A DNA stretch of 64,000 nucleotides from Nemopilema nomurai (taxonomy: Eukaryota > Cnidaria > Scyphozoa > Rhizostomeae > Rhizostomatidae). The notes below the pieces were generated by a model. It saw nothing but the letters and a program-made list of their open reading frames with translations, searched no databases and was not told the origin of the DNA. The position numbers were made by a program, and so were the translations under genes. This document shows, piece by piece, positions 1-12,400 of this stretch (the first letter of the stretch is position 1; each line of letters begins with the position of its first letter). The DNA is taken from contig ML133403.1 of the NCBI GenBank assembly GCA_003864495.1, forward strand, positions 310,001 to 374,000. The letters run 5' to 3'.

Positions 1-575
1 CATTTCACCTGATTCAGATTTGTAATACAGTGGCCCTGCGAAATCTAGTCCACAATTACTAAAGGGTGGTGCCTCCTGCACACGATGTTCAGGTAATGGT
101 GCAGTAGTAGGTGGTGAATAGGGTTTACCTTCATGTCTTCGACAAACGTTGCATTTTTGTATAACTTTTTTGACATACTGTCTTCCATGCACTACCCAAA
201 ATCTGCTTAGTTCACTCAGTGTCTGTCTAACTTTATTGTGACCGGCAATGTAATGACAATAATCAGTAACAAGCCATGTGAAATGATGTTCCGATGGCAA
301 CAAAATGGGAAATTTGGCATTCATTTCCAAATCTGCATTTTCCATTCGACCTTTGCATTTAACAATACCATTTTCCTTGAACAAACCAAGTTGTTGTCCT
401 ACCTTTGCAACCATCTTGCTCTCCAATAATTGTTTCTGGCTTTCTAAAATCCAGTATCGTTCTGCTTCGTTCAATTCATCTATGCTCAAATCATTCTCAC
501 GATTAACAGTTTCATTTCTCCTCTTAGCAATCATATTGTTCTTAAACCTCAGAACCCATGCTGTAACCTTTAGAA
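1..575 (-). pseudogene. BEL/Pao integrase N-terminal region, partial
   Basis: No long ORF was reported here, but reading the minus strand in a frame shifted from the preceding ORF gives continuous coding character. It includes an H2C2 zinc-binding region (a GHNKVRQTL block followed by CNVCRR) and then the start of an integrase core, with an NCGLDFAGPLY motif near position 30-50. The element leaves the window inside the integrase. A frameshift near 575 separates it from the RNase H part. Confidence 0.75.
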
Positions 576-1451
576 GCCGATGTAGAATCTGTGAACATCA
601 ATAACAGGTGTTTTTTCTGCAATTGTGACAATGTGTGCTGCTGTTGTCTTCCTGCATTCAGATTGAATCTCTTCCGAATTTTCTAAAATGATACCTTTTG
701 GCCAATGAGCTGTCCCTAACCTGAGCCATTTTGGACCATGCCACCACAATTCACTTGTCTGCAAGGACTCAGGTGAAACCCCCCTGGATCCAATATCTGC
801 AGGGTTTTCCACCCCCGGACAATGACCCCAATCAACCTTATTTGTGCTAGTCAAAATTTCATTAACACGATGCCTCACAAATTGTTTCCACTCCCCAGAA
901 TTCAGAATCCAAAATAAGGACGTTTTGCTATCCAACCAGAAGCGTACACCATCAATATGTACCTGAGAACTAAGAGAATCATACACTGTCTTCATCAGAT
1001 TTGCTAAAATTCTAGCTGAAAGCAATTCAAGCCTTGGGATACTGTGGCCTTTCAATGGTGCAATCCTAGTCTTAGCACAAACAAGCTGGGAACATACACC
1101 ATTTGGAGTTTCATATACCATATATATTGTGGCACAATAAGCAGACAAACTGGCATCTCCAAAGCCATGCAAGTAGCAACTCTTAATTTCCTTGGAATCA
1201 GCTCCATATAAGCATCTTGGTACGGAAATCTTGGGAAAATGCTTTAAACCTGATATCCAAGATGACACTTTCTTCTTAGCTGTAGAGGGTAAGTCATCAT
1301 CCCAATCAATTTTCATGGCACACAATTCTTGAAAAACAGATTTAGCCTTAACTGTCAATGGGCTCACTAATCCCAGAGGATCAAAAAGCTTAGCTAAAGC
1401 ACTTAAGATACTCCTTTTTGTCGCTGCCTTGTCCTGAAGATCTGCTATCAT
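570..1451 (-). pseudogene. BEL/Pao RNase H and Peptidase_A17-type region
   Basis: A 293-codon frame. Residues about 10-70 carry the RT thumb-type motif (LFDPLGLVSPLTVKAK), followed by the region usually annotated as Peptidase_A17/Pao retrotransposon peptidase and RNase H (HGFGDASLSAYCATIY, then RFWLDSKTSLFWI and HCPGVENPADIGSRG). These blocks are diagnostic of BEL/Pao polyproteins. The frame is interrupted at about 575, and the integrase-side sequence continues in another frame. Confidence 0.9.
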
Positions 1452-1456
1452 TCTGT

Positions 1457-1999
1457 CTAGCTGAACTCAAACTTATCCTTCTCAACATCCCAATCAATCC
1501 CTAAGACCTTGGTTTTCCCAGTGGCTGTTACTTCTAGGCCAAGCTTCTCTTTAGCATAAGTTTGTTCAACACAACTGTTTTCATTCACCTGGTTTCCCTT
1601 TTCAGACTCCCTAATTACTGCCTGTAATTCTGGTTCATTGGTTTTCCATTTTCTGAGCTGAAAACCCCCTTCTAAAAGTCGTGATTTGGCCTTCTGGTAT
1701 AACTGCGAGGCTTCTTCAAAATCATCACATCCTGTCACCAGGTCATCACAATAAAAATTTTCACACAAATTCTTAACAAATTCAGGGTCTTGCTTTTCAT
1801 ACATTCTAATGTGATGTCTGAGAATGGCATTAAGAAGAAAAGGAGACGAGTTTACCCCAAAAACAAGAGTGCGATATCTGTATTCTATGACTGACAATTC
1901 ACTTGCATTTATGTCTTCTACCCAAAGAAATCGCAACACATCCCTATCAGAGGGTTCAACCAATATTTGCAAAAATGCCTTCTGTATGTCTCCTACCAA
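1457..1999 (-). pseudogene. BEL/Pao reverse transcriptase, catalytic core
   Basis: A 180-codon frame containing the RT palm: GDIQKAFLQI (the first catalytic Asp region) at the start, FGVNSSPFLL at about 47-56, and the YCDD box at residues 83-86, the polymerase metal-binding motif. The open frame really extends upstream of this ATG to about 2085. It ends at a stop near 1457, where the frame shifts again. The family uses this domain for tRNA-primed reverse transcription in cytoplasmic particles. Confidence 0.9.
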
Positions 2000-2079
2000 T
2001 GCAATCCTTCTCTCCCTAAATCTGACAAGGATATCAAAAAGTAGAGGTGTAAGGGATGGACCAATATGAAGGCAATCAT

Positions 2080-2586
2080 TTAAGGAAGTGCCCCCTTCTT
2101 TTCCTTCGACGATGCATCAAAAACAACCCGCACCTTGGTGGTTTCTGCTTCATTTCTAATGACTGCTTGGTGGGGCAAATAATGAACATTCTTACCTGAA
2201 TCCAAATTTGTGACCCTTTCAATGATTCCTTCTTTCAACTGCTCAGATATTATGTTGTCATACTCTTTCATCACCTCTGGCTGACCTTTCAATTTCCTGA
2301 CTTGTGTTTTGAGCCTGGCAAGGCTTGTGCTATAATTAGAAGGTAAGGGATCATGATTGACTTTCCAAGGCAACTTTGTACTGTATCTGTTTCCATCAAA
2401 CCTCACATCATCTAATACTTCCTCCTGAATTTCGTTGCACTCACGGATTCCTATACTATCTAAATCCCAAATTTTTTCCACACAATCATTGATGGAAACA
2501 CCACGGCTGTCAGACTCAATAACTGACACATGATTGACACTGACATCATTATCATTAATATGCTTACCTTTGAGAGGCCCTGACAT
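2080..2586 (-). pseudogene. BEL/Pao reverse transcriptase, N-terminal fragment
   Basis: An open frame of 168 codons that picks up where the protease frame breaks. It contains the linker before the RT and the first RT motif region, with a VVFDAS block near its end that is characteristic of BEL/Pao RTs. It ends in a premature stop just after a run of G residues near 2090, where a one-base change has shifted the frame. The frame that follows to the left carries the next conserved RT block. It is a fragment and not a separate gene. Confidence 0.85.
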
Positions 2587-4382
2587 ACCCAGCCTAATTT
2601 AGTCCTAAGAGCTACTGGTTCATTAGGCCCCCCTCGTATTGTTTGGTCCTCTTGAATTGACCAAAGTTGGTCTGCACCAACCAGCACTTGAACCTGCAGG
2701 GTATCATCACTCTTGCAAACATCAGAAAACCATATATTTCTGAGATGACTATAATCATTCTTGACAAGATCAATCCTTTCATTACTTATCTCTGAAATTT
2801 CATCTACAACAATACAGCGAAGAGTGATACTTTCCTGTTTACTTGCATCATTAGCAATAGGCATCAATGAAACTTCAACAATTTGCCTTACTTTTGTCTC
2901 AGGAGTGCTTGCACCAAATGCCCTTATTCCAATGCTTTCATTTGCAACTACCTTCAACTTCAACCTGTCAACAAGACTAGAAGTAACAAATGAACGATGT
3001 GAGCCAGTATCAAACAAAACTCTAACTCTCATTTTCTTCTCTCCTTCTCCACTCAAAATCGCTTGGGCTGTTTGCAATACGACTCCGTTACTAGTTCCTA
3101 TCGTGCCTACACAAGCGCTGGGATTCGCACAACCTATAACTCTAGGACAGATAGTACAATGGTGAGTGCCCATGCAATGCTTACACAACTGCGTAGAGTG
3201 ACAATTAGCTACCCTGTGCCCTTTCTTTAAACACAGAAAACACCTAGCGTATTTTCTCAAAACATTCTTACGAGCGTTCAAATCTAAAACCTTCTTACAG
3301 TCCTCTTCTTTGTGAAAATCATTGCAAAAGGCGCATCTTGGCTTCCTGTCGCTCGTCATCAAGGCACTTGCAGATCTTGCTGGCTCTCTCGTTGAACTTG
3401 ATTTAGCAATCCCGTGTTCCGTCGATCCTCCTGCCGCCCTAAGCATCGGTTGCTGAACTTCTCTTATATCCAGCTCCCTCCTGAACGCGTCCAACAAGTT
3501 TCTAACGCTCCAATCTTCATAAGATGAAGGACTCGCTGCTCCTCTAATCATGTTTAATCTGAAATCCTGAGGCAGTTTTTCCATTAAAACAGGCACAACA
3601 ACTGAACAGTACGCATCCTCATCAATTCCCAAGGCATCAAGCCCGCGAATGTTGGTCTCGATCAAGTCGTAAAGGGCACGAAGTCGCGGCACGTTGTTTT
3701 CGTTGTGAATTTTCTCTGTAGTGAGTAACTTGTTCAAATGGGCACGCTTTATAACCGCAGGTTTTGCGTATCGTTGACGAAGAAGATCAATCGCTGATTG
3801 GTAATTTTCCGCTGTTAACTTGAATCCAGAAATTACAGACCTGGCCGGTTCAAGCAACAAGGACTTTAAGTACGAAAATTTATCCACAGCCGTAAGCTCA
3901 TCGTTTTCGTGCACACTGCTTTCGAAGTTGTCCCAAAATTCTGTCCATTCCTCGGCCTTGCCGCCAAACTTCTTAACCTCGAGCTGTGGTAGCTTTACTC
4001 TCGCTTTTCTTGCTGACGATTCACTTGATTCCGTTGATATGCTGCTTGGTGTTACTGGACTAGTCAGATTATTTGCCGTCTGCTCAAGTTGATCCGAAAT
4101 AGTCAGACTAAGAAGGCCTATTCTTTCATTGAATTTGGCTGCATCCTCAATTTCATTTTCACAAGCATCCTCGCTCCCCTCATCGCTAACGTGAACCAAA
4201 ATATCTTGGTCAAGTTTCTTCAAAAACTTTTCTTTCTCCTCAAGTTGTCCTTTCAACTGCCGCAAGGTCTTCCTGTCTGTGTCGTCACTGTATGCCAACA
4301 AGCATCGTTCAATCTTCGTAATCAATCTTGACACTGAAGCCCGCACTCCAGCCCGAATTCTTTTCTGCTGGGCAAGATCCAT
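2460..4382 (-). pseudogene. BEL/Pao gag and protease region
   Basis: A 640-codon open frame starting at ATG 4382. Residues about 1-100 are charged and probably helical. Residues about 130-290 match the DUF1759 gag family in character (KFGG followed by EEWTEFWDNF). Cys-rich segments at about 350-412 include a CCHC knuckle (C381, C384, H389, C394). Residues about 452-590 are a retropepsin-like domain with DTGS at 458-461 (DUF1758). The natural frame is lost near 2590: the last about 40 residues of this ORF are out-of-frame, and the true continuation is in the next frame. Role in the family: particle structural protein and protease. Confidence 0.88.
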
Positions 4383-4413
4383 GCTAAGAACTATTACAAT
4401 GTATCGATCTTCA

Positions 4414-4431
4414 ATCCGGCTCGGTGGACCA
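4414..4431 (-). promoter_or_regulatory. Candidate tRNA primer binding site
   Basis: On the minus strand TGGTCCACCGAGCCGG directly follows the CA end of the putative LTR. TGG followed by a GC-rich stretch is what a primer binding site complementary to the 3' CCA end of a tRNA looks like, and its position directly between LTR and gag is correct. The primer tRNA species was not identified. Confidence 0.55.
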
Positions 4432-4857
4432 TGTTCGAAAAGGCAGCAATTTGCCCTTTCGGCGCTGAGTTCAACAATAAGAAAAGGAATAAAACCTTGA
4501 ATAACAAACTGGTTATAAATAAATCTTAAAACAACTGCGATGCGTTGCGAAGGCCTCCTAAACGTTCTCTCGATAACACTTTCAATCCGCTTATTTTTCT
4601 CTTCGTTTTCGCTCTTTTTCTTCTTTCATACTTCACTCATCTCCTACGCTCCTTCCGTCACTCTCTCCTAAATTATAATAACGAGTTATATAGTTAAGTG
4701 AATACAATAGGGAGGAAAATCTTTTCTCCCTAAAAATGCTAAGAATTTAAATGCAAGTGCATGTGCAAAAGCCAATATCTGAGTGCAATATAAGCGTTGA
4801 TTACTATACAAACAGCGAATTAACATAGAACAGCAAGCTTGGAAACCTTTTTTAACA
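4432..4857 (-). repeat. Candidate 5' LTR of the BEL/Pao element
   Basis: On the minus strand the sequence just upstream of the primer binding site ends in CA. On the plus strand this is TGTTCG starting at 4432. A possible outer end is AACA at 4854-4857, giving TGTT...AACA termini and a length of 426 bp, which is in the normal LTR range. The region has a TATATAA-like box on the minus strand near 4686. The outer boundary is not proven, because the other LTR is outside the window. Confidence 0.45.
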
Positions 4858-5077
4858 TCACATGACTCGTATATATGAACTGTTTCTTGGCACGTGGGAG
4901 AAGGAGTTCAACTTATGATAGTAATGATGTGTTCTGTTTAGGAAAAGGCATAAAAGGAAGCGAGTAGGGGAGGGGGAAGGGATTGGTGGTAATAATAGAG
5001 GGAATGTAATATCTTGGACGAAATATTACGTAAATATCAAAGAACCAAATTTTTGGGAATCTTTGTTGATGATTTAA

Positions 5078-5222
5078 ACTATACCGGATTCACTTCGTAT
5101 CGGATTCCTGACCCCATCCGGTATGATAATTTCTTTAGTTAACACTATACCGGATTCACTTCGTATCGGATTCCTGACCCCATCCGGTATGATAATTTCT
5201 TTAGTTAACACTATACCGGATT
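5078..5222. repeat. 66-bp tandem repeat with internal inverted repeat
   Basis: About 2.2 copies of a 66-bp unit beginning at 5081, 5147 and 5213. Each full copy contains ATACCGGAT and, further on, ATCCGGTAT, which are inverted repeats able to form a stem-loop. It lies between the BEL/Pao element and a TIR element fragment. Confidence 0.85.
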
Positions 5223-5290
5223 GACGCCATTAGATGGGTTGTCCTTGTGCCTCTGCGCGGAAGTTCCCATTTCTATTTGATTGTATAAGA

Positions 5291-5415
5291 TACCGTAAGT
5301 CCTCTAATAAGCCCCCGGGCTTATTTGCAAAAATGAATTTTTGGGTGGGGGCTTATTCGGAACGGGGCTTATTTGGAAGGGGGCTTATTCAAGAGGGGGA
5401 CTTATTTCAAAGTTT
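5291..5415. mobile_element. Fragment of TACCGTAA-end MITE
   Basis: Starts with TACCGTAAGTCCTC, close to the terminal repeat of the two complete elements at 20553 and 31618. It continues with the same internal pattern of 'aataagccccc' and 'gggggcttattc' blocks. The opposite inverted end is not seen, so this is a solo end or a truncated copy. Confidence 0.7.
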
Positions 5416-6470
5416 AGTATTCTCCTCAAGGATCGACATAGAAACAAAAACAACAACTGATATCATTAGCAGAATTCCAAAGTGCTGTGTGCAGATTTTT
5501 TATCATCACATGTCCCTTCTGTTTTTTCGGTCTCCAGTCGAATGAAGTAACACTGTAAAGCTATTGCCCTGTAGGGACGTTCGTGAAACAAGACATTATG
5601 CTGCGATTGTGCTTCCCCCGAATGAACCCCAGGAAGCTTTTTCGGGCGTGGGGCTTGCTCGTGGATTGACGGTACCCTTCAAGCTGATGACAATGTCTAA
5701 CATGGAAAAACACAATTTTCCAACATGAAAAGTGTCTTAAAACGAAGGAAATACAAGCAACAAACTCTTTACTGGTTTCTTTAGTTCATCCTAGAAGTAA
5801 ACTCTGATATTTAAGTTCATACCAATATTTAAGACCTCTTGTTAAAATCACAGCTCATGACATTCTATTAGTTCGCTTTTTTAACATCTTTAAAAGTCAA
5901 TGAAATTGTCCCCTGTGGTCCAATGCAGATTAACCTCTTGTGCAGAAACGCTATTAACGCGAACAAGGAGGTAGATAAGTTTGTGATCTGTTCCCAGGTA
6001 CCAGGCACTAGTTGATAATGACATAATGTATGGCTTTGGCGTAGTAAACGCTGTTTACTTATAAAGCCTTTGTTAAGTTGAAGTAATGACGTGACCTGTA
6101 TTTGTGACAAACAAGGGAACAAAGTGTTCCAAAAGGTTGCGCATGTGCTCTCAACTGGGTCGTTTGTTGTCGGATTTTGGTCGTTTTCTGATGTTTGCAT
6201 ACTCTGAATAATGTAGAACGAAAACATAGTTAAAGCACTCACGTTTTTGTCTCCATTTGTCATACAATTTCAAATTTCTGTGATGCCAAACATTGTGGCA
6301 CAGTGACAGGTCTTCGATCGAAGCAAGCTGTCTGCCTTGGTAAGCCTAGCAGGCGGATAGCATTCGGTGCTTTGAAGATTTGACGATGCTGATGAATCTG
6401 CGTATGCTGGTCTAAGAAATGTTTAGCGAGGAATCCTGCAGCCAGTTCATTTCATCGACTCCTATTTCAG
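5416..6470. other. Intergenic stretch, no gene supported
   Basis: Nothing here matches a protein family. A 131-codon minus-strand frame (5868-6263) has no recognisable motif. A very short plus-strand exon, 6310-6339 (AG before, GTAAGC after), would splice in phase to the first SFI1 exon at 6471, but it is too short to trust. The true 5' end of the SFI1 gene should lie in or upstream of this stretch. Confidence 0.5.
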
Positions 6471-9400
6471 GTACCTTGCCAGGAAATACCTGCACATCTG
6501 GGTGAAGAAAGTATTTGGGCGGGTGGCTCCGTCGACAGCAAGGTAATAACGGCTTCATTTCTCGTTTATTCCTCAATTATCGATTTGGTGATAGTTTACG
6601 GACACCCATCAATGCCTATGTCCATATTTAGGTTTCACTACGAAAGACGATTGATGAAAAGGGCATTTGAAGGTCTAGAAGATCTGTGGTGGAGCGGCAG
6701 AAAGGGTTGGAAGCTCAATATCAGGGCCGAATACCATAACAGGTGTTGAACCTTTCAAGATTCCGGTTTTGAAGTTTTCGTCTTGCAAAGCACTTCCTTT
6801 CGAGATGTTTAGGCTAAGATGATATTATTCTTTTTCTTATCATTGAAAACCCTACCCATTAGTACTTAAAAAAGACTCGTATGAGTAAAAAAGATTGCTT
6901 GCATATTGCTTCTCTAGCTTTTTATTTACTTTGTTCTATCGGCATACTTTTAATAGGTATAGATTGTGGAAAATTCATTTGAAGGCATGGAAAATGTATT
7001 TAGTGAATCAGAGGGAAAAGAAAAGGAGAATTGCTCTTGCAAGAAAGTTTGGTAGGTGATCTACATTCGTTGTCTTATTTTGTATTGATGAATGCGCTTA
7101 AGAATCCAGCCATTGCCTAGCTCGAAATGATATGCGCTATGTCGTGTTATTTTAAATTCAGCTAAAAGCAGTTTTCTTTAAGGACGTAGGAAACCACACC
7201 GCCAGCAAAGTCTCTTTTCAGTGTTTAAATCTTGCCAAAGCATTTTCTAATCACCAACAGGCGAAATGCGTTGCCAACGACGCTACTTCGATGTCATCAC
7301 ACGCTACTGCTTGTACAGAAAGAGTGTAAACACGGAGCAGCAGCGAGCGGACCGTTGGCACTGCCATGCTGTCACCAGGTACAGACGGCTATTCTAGAGA
7401 CCGGCGTAGCTGGTTAGATACCGTTTTAAAGTGTTCTCTCTCCTCTGTAGTTGATGCTACACCCTCGATAGGCTAATTTTGTCCATGCTTTTTAGTTTAT
7501 CTACACAAAGCGGCGCTGCAATGTCGAAAATTTTACTTACAGATTCGCTTTCCGTCGGTGGCTTGAGAAATTGCGACTGGCCAGACTGAGCCGCTCCGTG
7601 GAGTTGGTGGCATTGGCATTTTGGGCGCACAAGCTGAAATCAAAGGTGTGGAACGTGTAGCCAATTGATTGTAGATAATCACTGTAAGGAGCGACTTGTT
7701 GCAAAGCGATTAGCGCCGCGACTTGCTTAGGCCAATATAGTATGAATTAGTGAAGTAAAGTCAAAGGAATCGAAGAGATCCAAGTTAACTAGCCAATAAT
7801 TCACCGAATACTAGCAACTAACAACACTCACCAAGTGTTTGCTGTCTGCTTCAGAGCATTCCGCAAGGCCTGTCTTAATAACACCATCTATGCACTGCTT
7901 TTATACAGAAGGTCAATCCTCAACGGACCCAAAAGCCCGTCGCAAATGCGCCACATCAGTGCGGGTATCGCATCCCCCAAGATAGCGAAAATAGCCCCAG
8001 ATAAAGAAACTGCACCAGCTTCATAAACAAGGGGCCAACGCCACAAGCCCAGCACGAAAAACCAAGCTAGCAGTAAACAATTTGAGTTAGAAGCTATCAC
8101 CAACAATTATCAGTAAAGCACTCTTAGACTTTGAATGTTTGATTATTCTGTTTGATTAATCTATTCGAATCAATATTTATGAACTGAGTGGTAGATTTTG
8201 AAGGTGTTGTGTCAGTGATCAATCAGCGCTTATCATGCGTTACTTATTGATCAAGTATTAGTTGCACTCCTCACTCCGCAGTGTAGCTCAATTTTTGCAT
8301 AGAAAAGCAACGATCTGGTTGACTTTTGCGTTGATAACGAACGCTTGTACTAGGAACGTGATAGTGTTACTGCTGCCAGCAATAAAAAAACCAAACTCGA
8401 AATTTGTAGTTCAAAATACCTCATTGGCGATTCCTTGTAGCTAGGAGGGGGCAATCTACAGTTCACAGTCCACAAGGTTCTGGGTCGAAGTTGGAATGCC
8501 AAAATTTCACAGTAGCTAAAAGTAGGTAAATTTTAATGGACAGCGAATATTTCATGGTTTTAGCGCTTTGCTTAGGGTTTTTGTCTGTATTTTTTAGATA
8601 TTTGAAAGATGGAAATTTCGCAAATTAGAGAAGACTATTGAAAATGAAAAAATTGCTGCAGCTGGCAAATTCAACGACAACGAAATGAGGAAGAAGTCAT
8701 TCTATGCATGGAAGACCTATGTGTCATACAGAAGACAAAAGAACTCCATTAAGGGTATAACTTGGCTTGTTGACACTGTGATTTTTTCCTTTGCGATTTT
8801 CCATTCGATTGCGATTTTACCTTACATTGCGATTGTCTTATTTTCTAGACATTAGTCACTTGATGCCTCTCTATTTTTTCCTGTTATAGAATTTGCAGCT
8901 AGGCAATGCGAGCGGAATTTGAAGAGATCAGCTGTCAAAATCTGGTTTTCACAATTGCAACGACAAATTGAAATTAAAGAGCTGCAGGACCGAATTCGCT
9001 TTACATCGACAAAGTTCATCAAAAGAGCGTATTTTATTCGTTGGATGACTTGTATCCTTTGAAATGTTTCATGCGGCACTGTACCTTCTCGTTGAGTTTT
9101 TCGCTGATTTTCCATTCTATGATAGGCAATTAGCTATGATTAACCAAACTGAATGATTAATGTCTTCCTCGGTTTGTTGCTTGAATAACCCCCCAGACCC
9201 AGATGGGCGTGGCCAGATGTTTTCATTTTAATGACAATGACGTTAGATTTAAACAATTTGAATGAAGGCTGATGGGTTGATCTCGGCTGAACTGTGAAAA
9301 TCCAGCACTGTAACCCAGTTTGAGTCATGCACTTTTTGACTTGACAAAAACTTCAGATATCAGTGACATTAAGATATTTCACTTCAAGACCGATGTTGCT

Positions 9401-12400
9401 GTTAGCCATTGCAATCGTCACCTGAAGGTCTCTCATAGTATAAACTATGATACCATATTATGATATGAATTTATGCCTGATTATGAGTTTAATATTTATT
9501 CAGTTTCTTCTCCAGTTGTTCTCTTTTAGAGCAGGCGGATATTGATCTCTAGATTTTAAAAGGATAGTTGATTATGAAATCTGTTTATTTTTAGACAAGG
9601 TACTTCAAAATACTCCAAGCAGCAGTTGTGGAAGGCCAGTTGAAAGAAGACAGAGCCTCGAAGGCTTTGGCTTTCAGGAAGAATAAGGTATGAGCTGACT
9701 TTATTTGGTGTTGCTTGTAAGTACTAAGAACGATCAACATCCATTTCAATGTAAGAATGACAAGTGCGGCCCCATCGGCTTTCCTGTTCCAAACCACTCC
9801 TCTATTCGTTCTAAACCACTCCTCCATTCGTTCTAAACCCCTCCTCCATTCGTTCTAAACCACTTCACCGCTTCTCCGGTAGAATGCTCTCACGTAATGA
9901 CACTGTACACTATCTTTCGCAAGGCTGATCTGCCTCTCTTTTGAAGTTGCCTCTCTTTTGAAGTTGATGTCGGCACCTCTGCGCAGCTGGCTAATGCGAT
10001 GCGAACACTCCGAGGAACTCAAGTTGTACCCACTTACAAAAGTCGGTCGTGCGTTTCACAGGTATTCTTCCTCCAGCAACCTAGCATTAGAATTATTTAG
10101 ACAACTTATAAGGATAGCCGACCTCTTTATACGATGTTAAACTCGGGCAACTGAAGGATATTTTGTTTTGTCTTGGAAATGACTTTGCTTTTCATCGCGA
10201 ACCGATAAAATCAACTGAAATACTTGTATGACTGATGCCATTAAATTGAAACCGATACAACTTGATATTTATTCAAATTAATTTTTCAAATCATACTAGT
10301 TATCTTAGAATGTTCCTTTAAAGACAGAAACTGCTGAAGAAGTGCTTTAATCACTGGATGGATTATCGCGAATGGAAACGACGACGAAAAGCGATGCTGG
10401 ATAACGCTAACAAGCACTTTGAGGCCCGATGTTTGCCGAAGTAACTATTCCGTCCATTCAACTTTATTCTAACTGACATCCGTCTTCAAATTCTACCCGT
10501 CAGCCCTCCATTCTTCGACCATTCTTCCAGTCATTGCAGTGCCTGGTGGCTCCTAAAAGATTCTGTCACCTCGTCACGTCCCTGGTTTATTTCGGCACTC
10601 ACGAAGGGCATCTTCACATCCCTGCTTGGTTGTTTCATAGGAAGCCATCCAACTGGTTTTCTTTGCCGTTTTCTAATTTTCATCCAGTCTTCTTGCAAAC
10701 GAGCATTAACCTCTTTGCGACACCCGAGCCCTAGTTTTCAGAAGCCCTAGTTTTTTAGAATTATGTCGACTCATCATATCAAAAGCAAAAAAAGGGAATG
10801 ATTCTTTCTTAATAAAAGATCCTAGAATGAATTTTTACAGACTCCTGAATAAAGTAATTTCTTTTCCTAGTTTTTGTCTTTTTCGTAGGTATTTTTCCAG
10901 GCTTTGCAAATATGTGAAAATCAGGAAAGCGAAGAAAGAGAGAAATTTTACTGCCGATGATTTCAATAGGTAAAGAGTGAATTCTTGTTTTAAACAGCTT
11001 TATTTGTGTAGTTGCCTTCAGCAAAGATATCAATTCTTCTGGATGCTTGCTAAGTTATCAGATTAAATACTAGCAGATAGGCTACGTACTCGGTAAAGTC
11101 GCAATTCTGCCAGATCCATAACCAGTTATTGTCATACGAATCTCAAATTTGTCCAACTTTCTTTTCGTTATTGCAGGGAGCTCTTGTATGCAAAGGTCTT
11201 CTACACGTGGTTGGAGCAGAGCTGTTGCGCTCAAGAATCGCGCTTGCAAAATCAAATTGTGAATACTCTCTTCTTTAGTTTCTATTGGCGCATCCACACA
11301 CACATTAAGTAACTGGGAACAGTCTGTATGTATAATCTACTAGGAGAAGAAGGGGAAACATCAAAAATCCAGTTCCACACTACTGCATCGTTATATTTAT
11401 CTATTTGACTTCCTTTTTTAAACTCCGTACCATTTCAATTTGCAAGGCAATTATGCATCATGAAGGCATTTTGAGAAAAAAGGCACTTGAGGCATGGCGG
11501 CAAAGGACTACAGCGATGCTTCTTTTTCAAGAAAAAGAGGTTCGACTTCTTGTCTTTTATGTAAACAAACTGTTTGTTTTATACATAGTCTAAGTAGGTG
11601 TCTTGTTTTCAGCACATGAGGAAAAAACTTTTTTTAAACAGCATGTTTTATTATTAATATTTAATAATTATTATTAACAATTATTATTAAATTGCTTAGA
11701 TATAAATAGTTGAATATTTTAAATTTTTAGGCACTTGCAGATGCTTATTTTGAAAGAACGGTTAAAGCGAAGTATTTTAAAAAACTCAAAGCAAATGCTG
11801 AAGAGGAAAAGACGAGGTTTGCGTTTTCTTGTTTTCTTCGTACAGGCAAACATTCGCATGCTATTTGCAACTGCTTGAAGGTGTAATGGCAGGCCCTCTC
11901 CATTTCTAGCCTATCCTTGTTTAACTGGTTTCACTTTTTATCTATTCAAACAAGGAAGACCTTTAAAATTCTCAACAGCCGAGATTTCTCGTACCGAGTC
12001 ACTTCAAAATGGCTTGAAATTGCGGTACAACAGTCTCTTTGTTGAGTCAACAGTTAAGGTGTAATGTCAATTTTTTTCGCCTGAGTGCAAGGTTTCCTTT
12101 GTAGACGGGGCCATGAAGTTGTGGCTATGCATCACAAGCAAAGCAAGACACTACTTCGTTGTTTTATTTCTTGGAAATCGGTACGATTTACTTCCCTCAA
12201 TTTTGATTTTATTGCTCAACATGGTTTCCGACATGAACAGAATTTCTACAATTATGACCTATAATTGTTTTGCCCGATTTCAAACCAAGGGGCTTCGTTG
12301 GATAGTTCCTACGTAGTCCGCAACTTTGAAAAGGCAGAGGCTTAACTGACCTGATTATGCCTCGACTCTTAGTCTCTATCAGTGGATAGTATTAGAGAAT

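Larger units (their letters stand above)
1..4857 (-). mobile_element. BEL/Pao LTR retrotransposon, 5' part, inactivated
   Basis: Seen: reading leftwards from 4382 there is a gag-like region, a CCHC zinc knuckle, an aspartic protease with DTGS, reverse transcriptase with YCDD, an RNase H/A17-type region and the start of an integrase region. This is the domain order of BEL/Pao elements (DUF1759, DUF1758, RT, Peptidase_A17, integrase). The coding region is split over several frames, with shifts near 2590, 2090, 1455 and 575, so this copy cannot make an intact polyprotein. A candidate 5' LTR and primer binding site precede it. The element runs off the left edge, so the 3' LTR and target duplication cannot be checked. 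Confidence 0.93.

Noticed and set aside
5868..6263. 131-codon minus-strand ORF
   Set aside because: No motif, no hydrophobic or domain pattern, and no neighbouring exons; likely a chance open frame upstream of the SFI1 gene.
7888..8106. Hydrophobic 72-codon minus-strand ORF and the overlapping plus-strand frame
   Set aside because: They lie in an SFI1 intron, and neither frame joins to flanking exons in phase.
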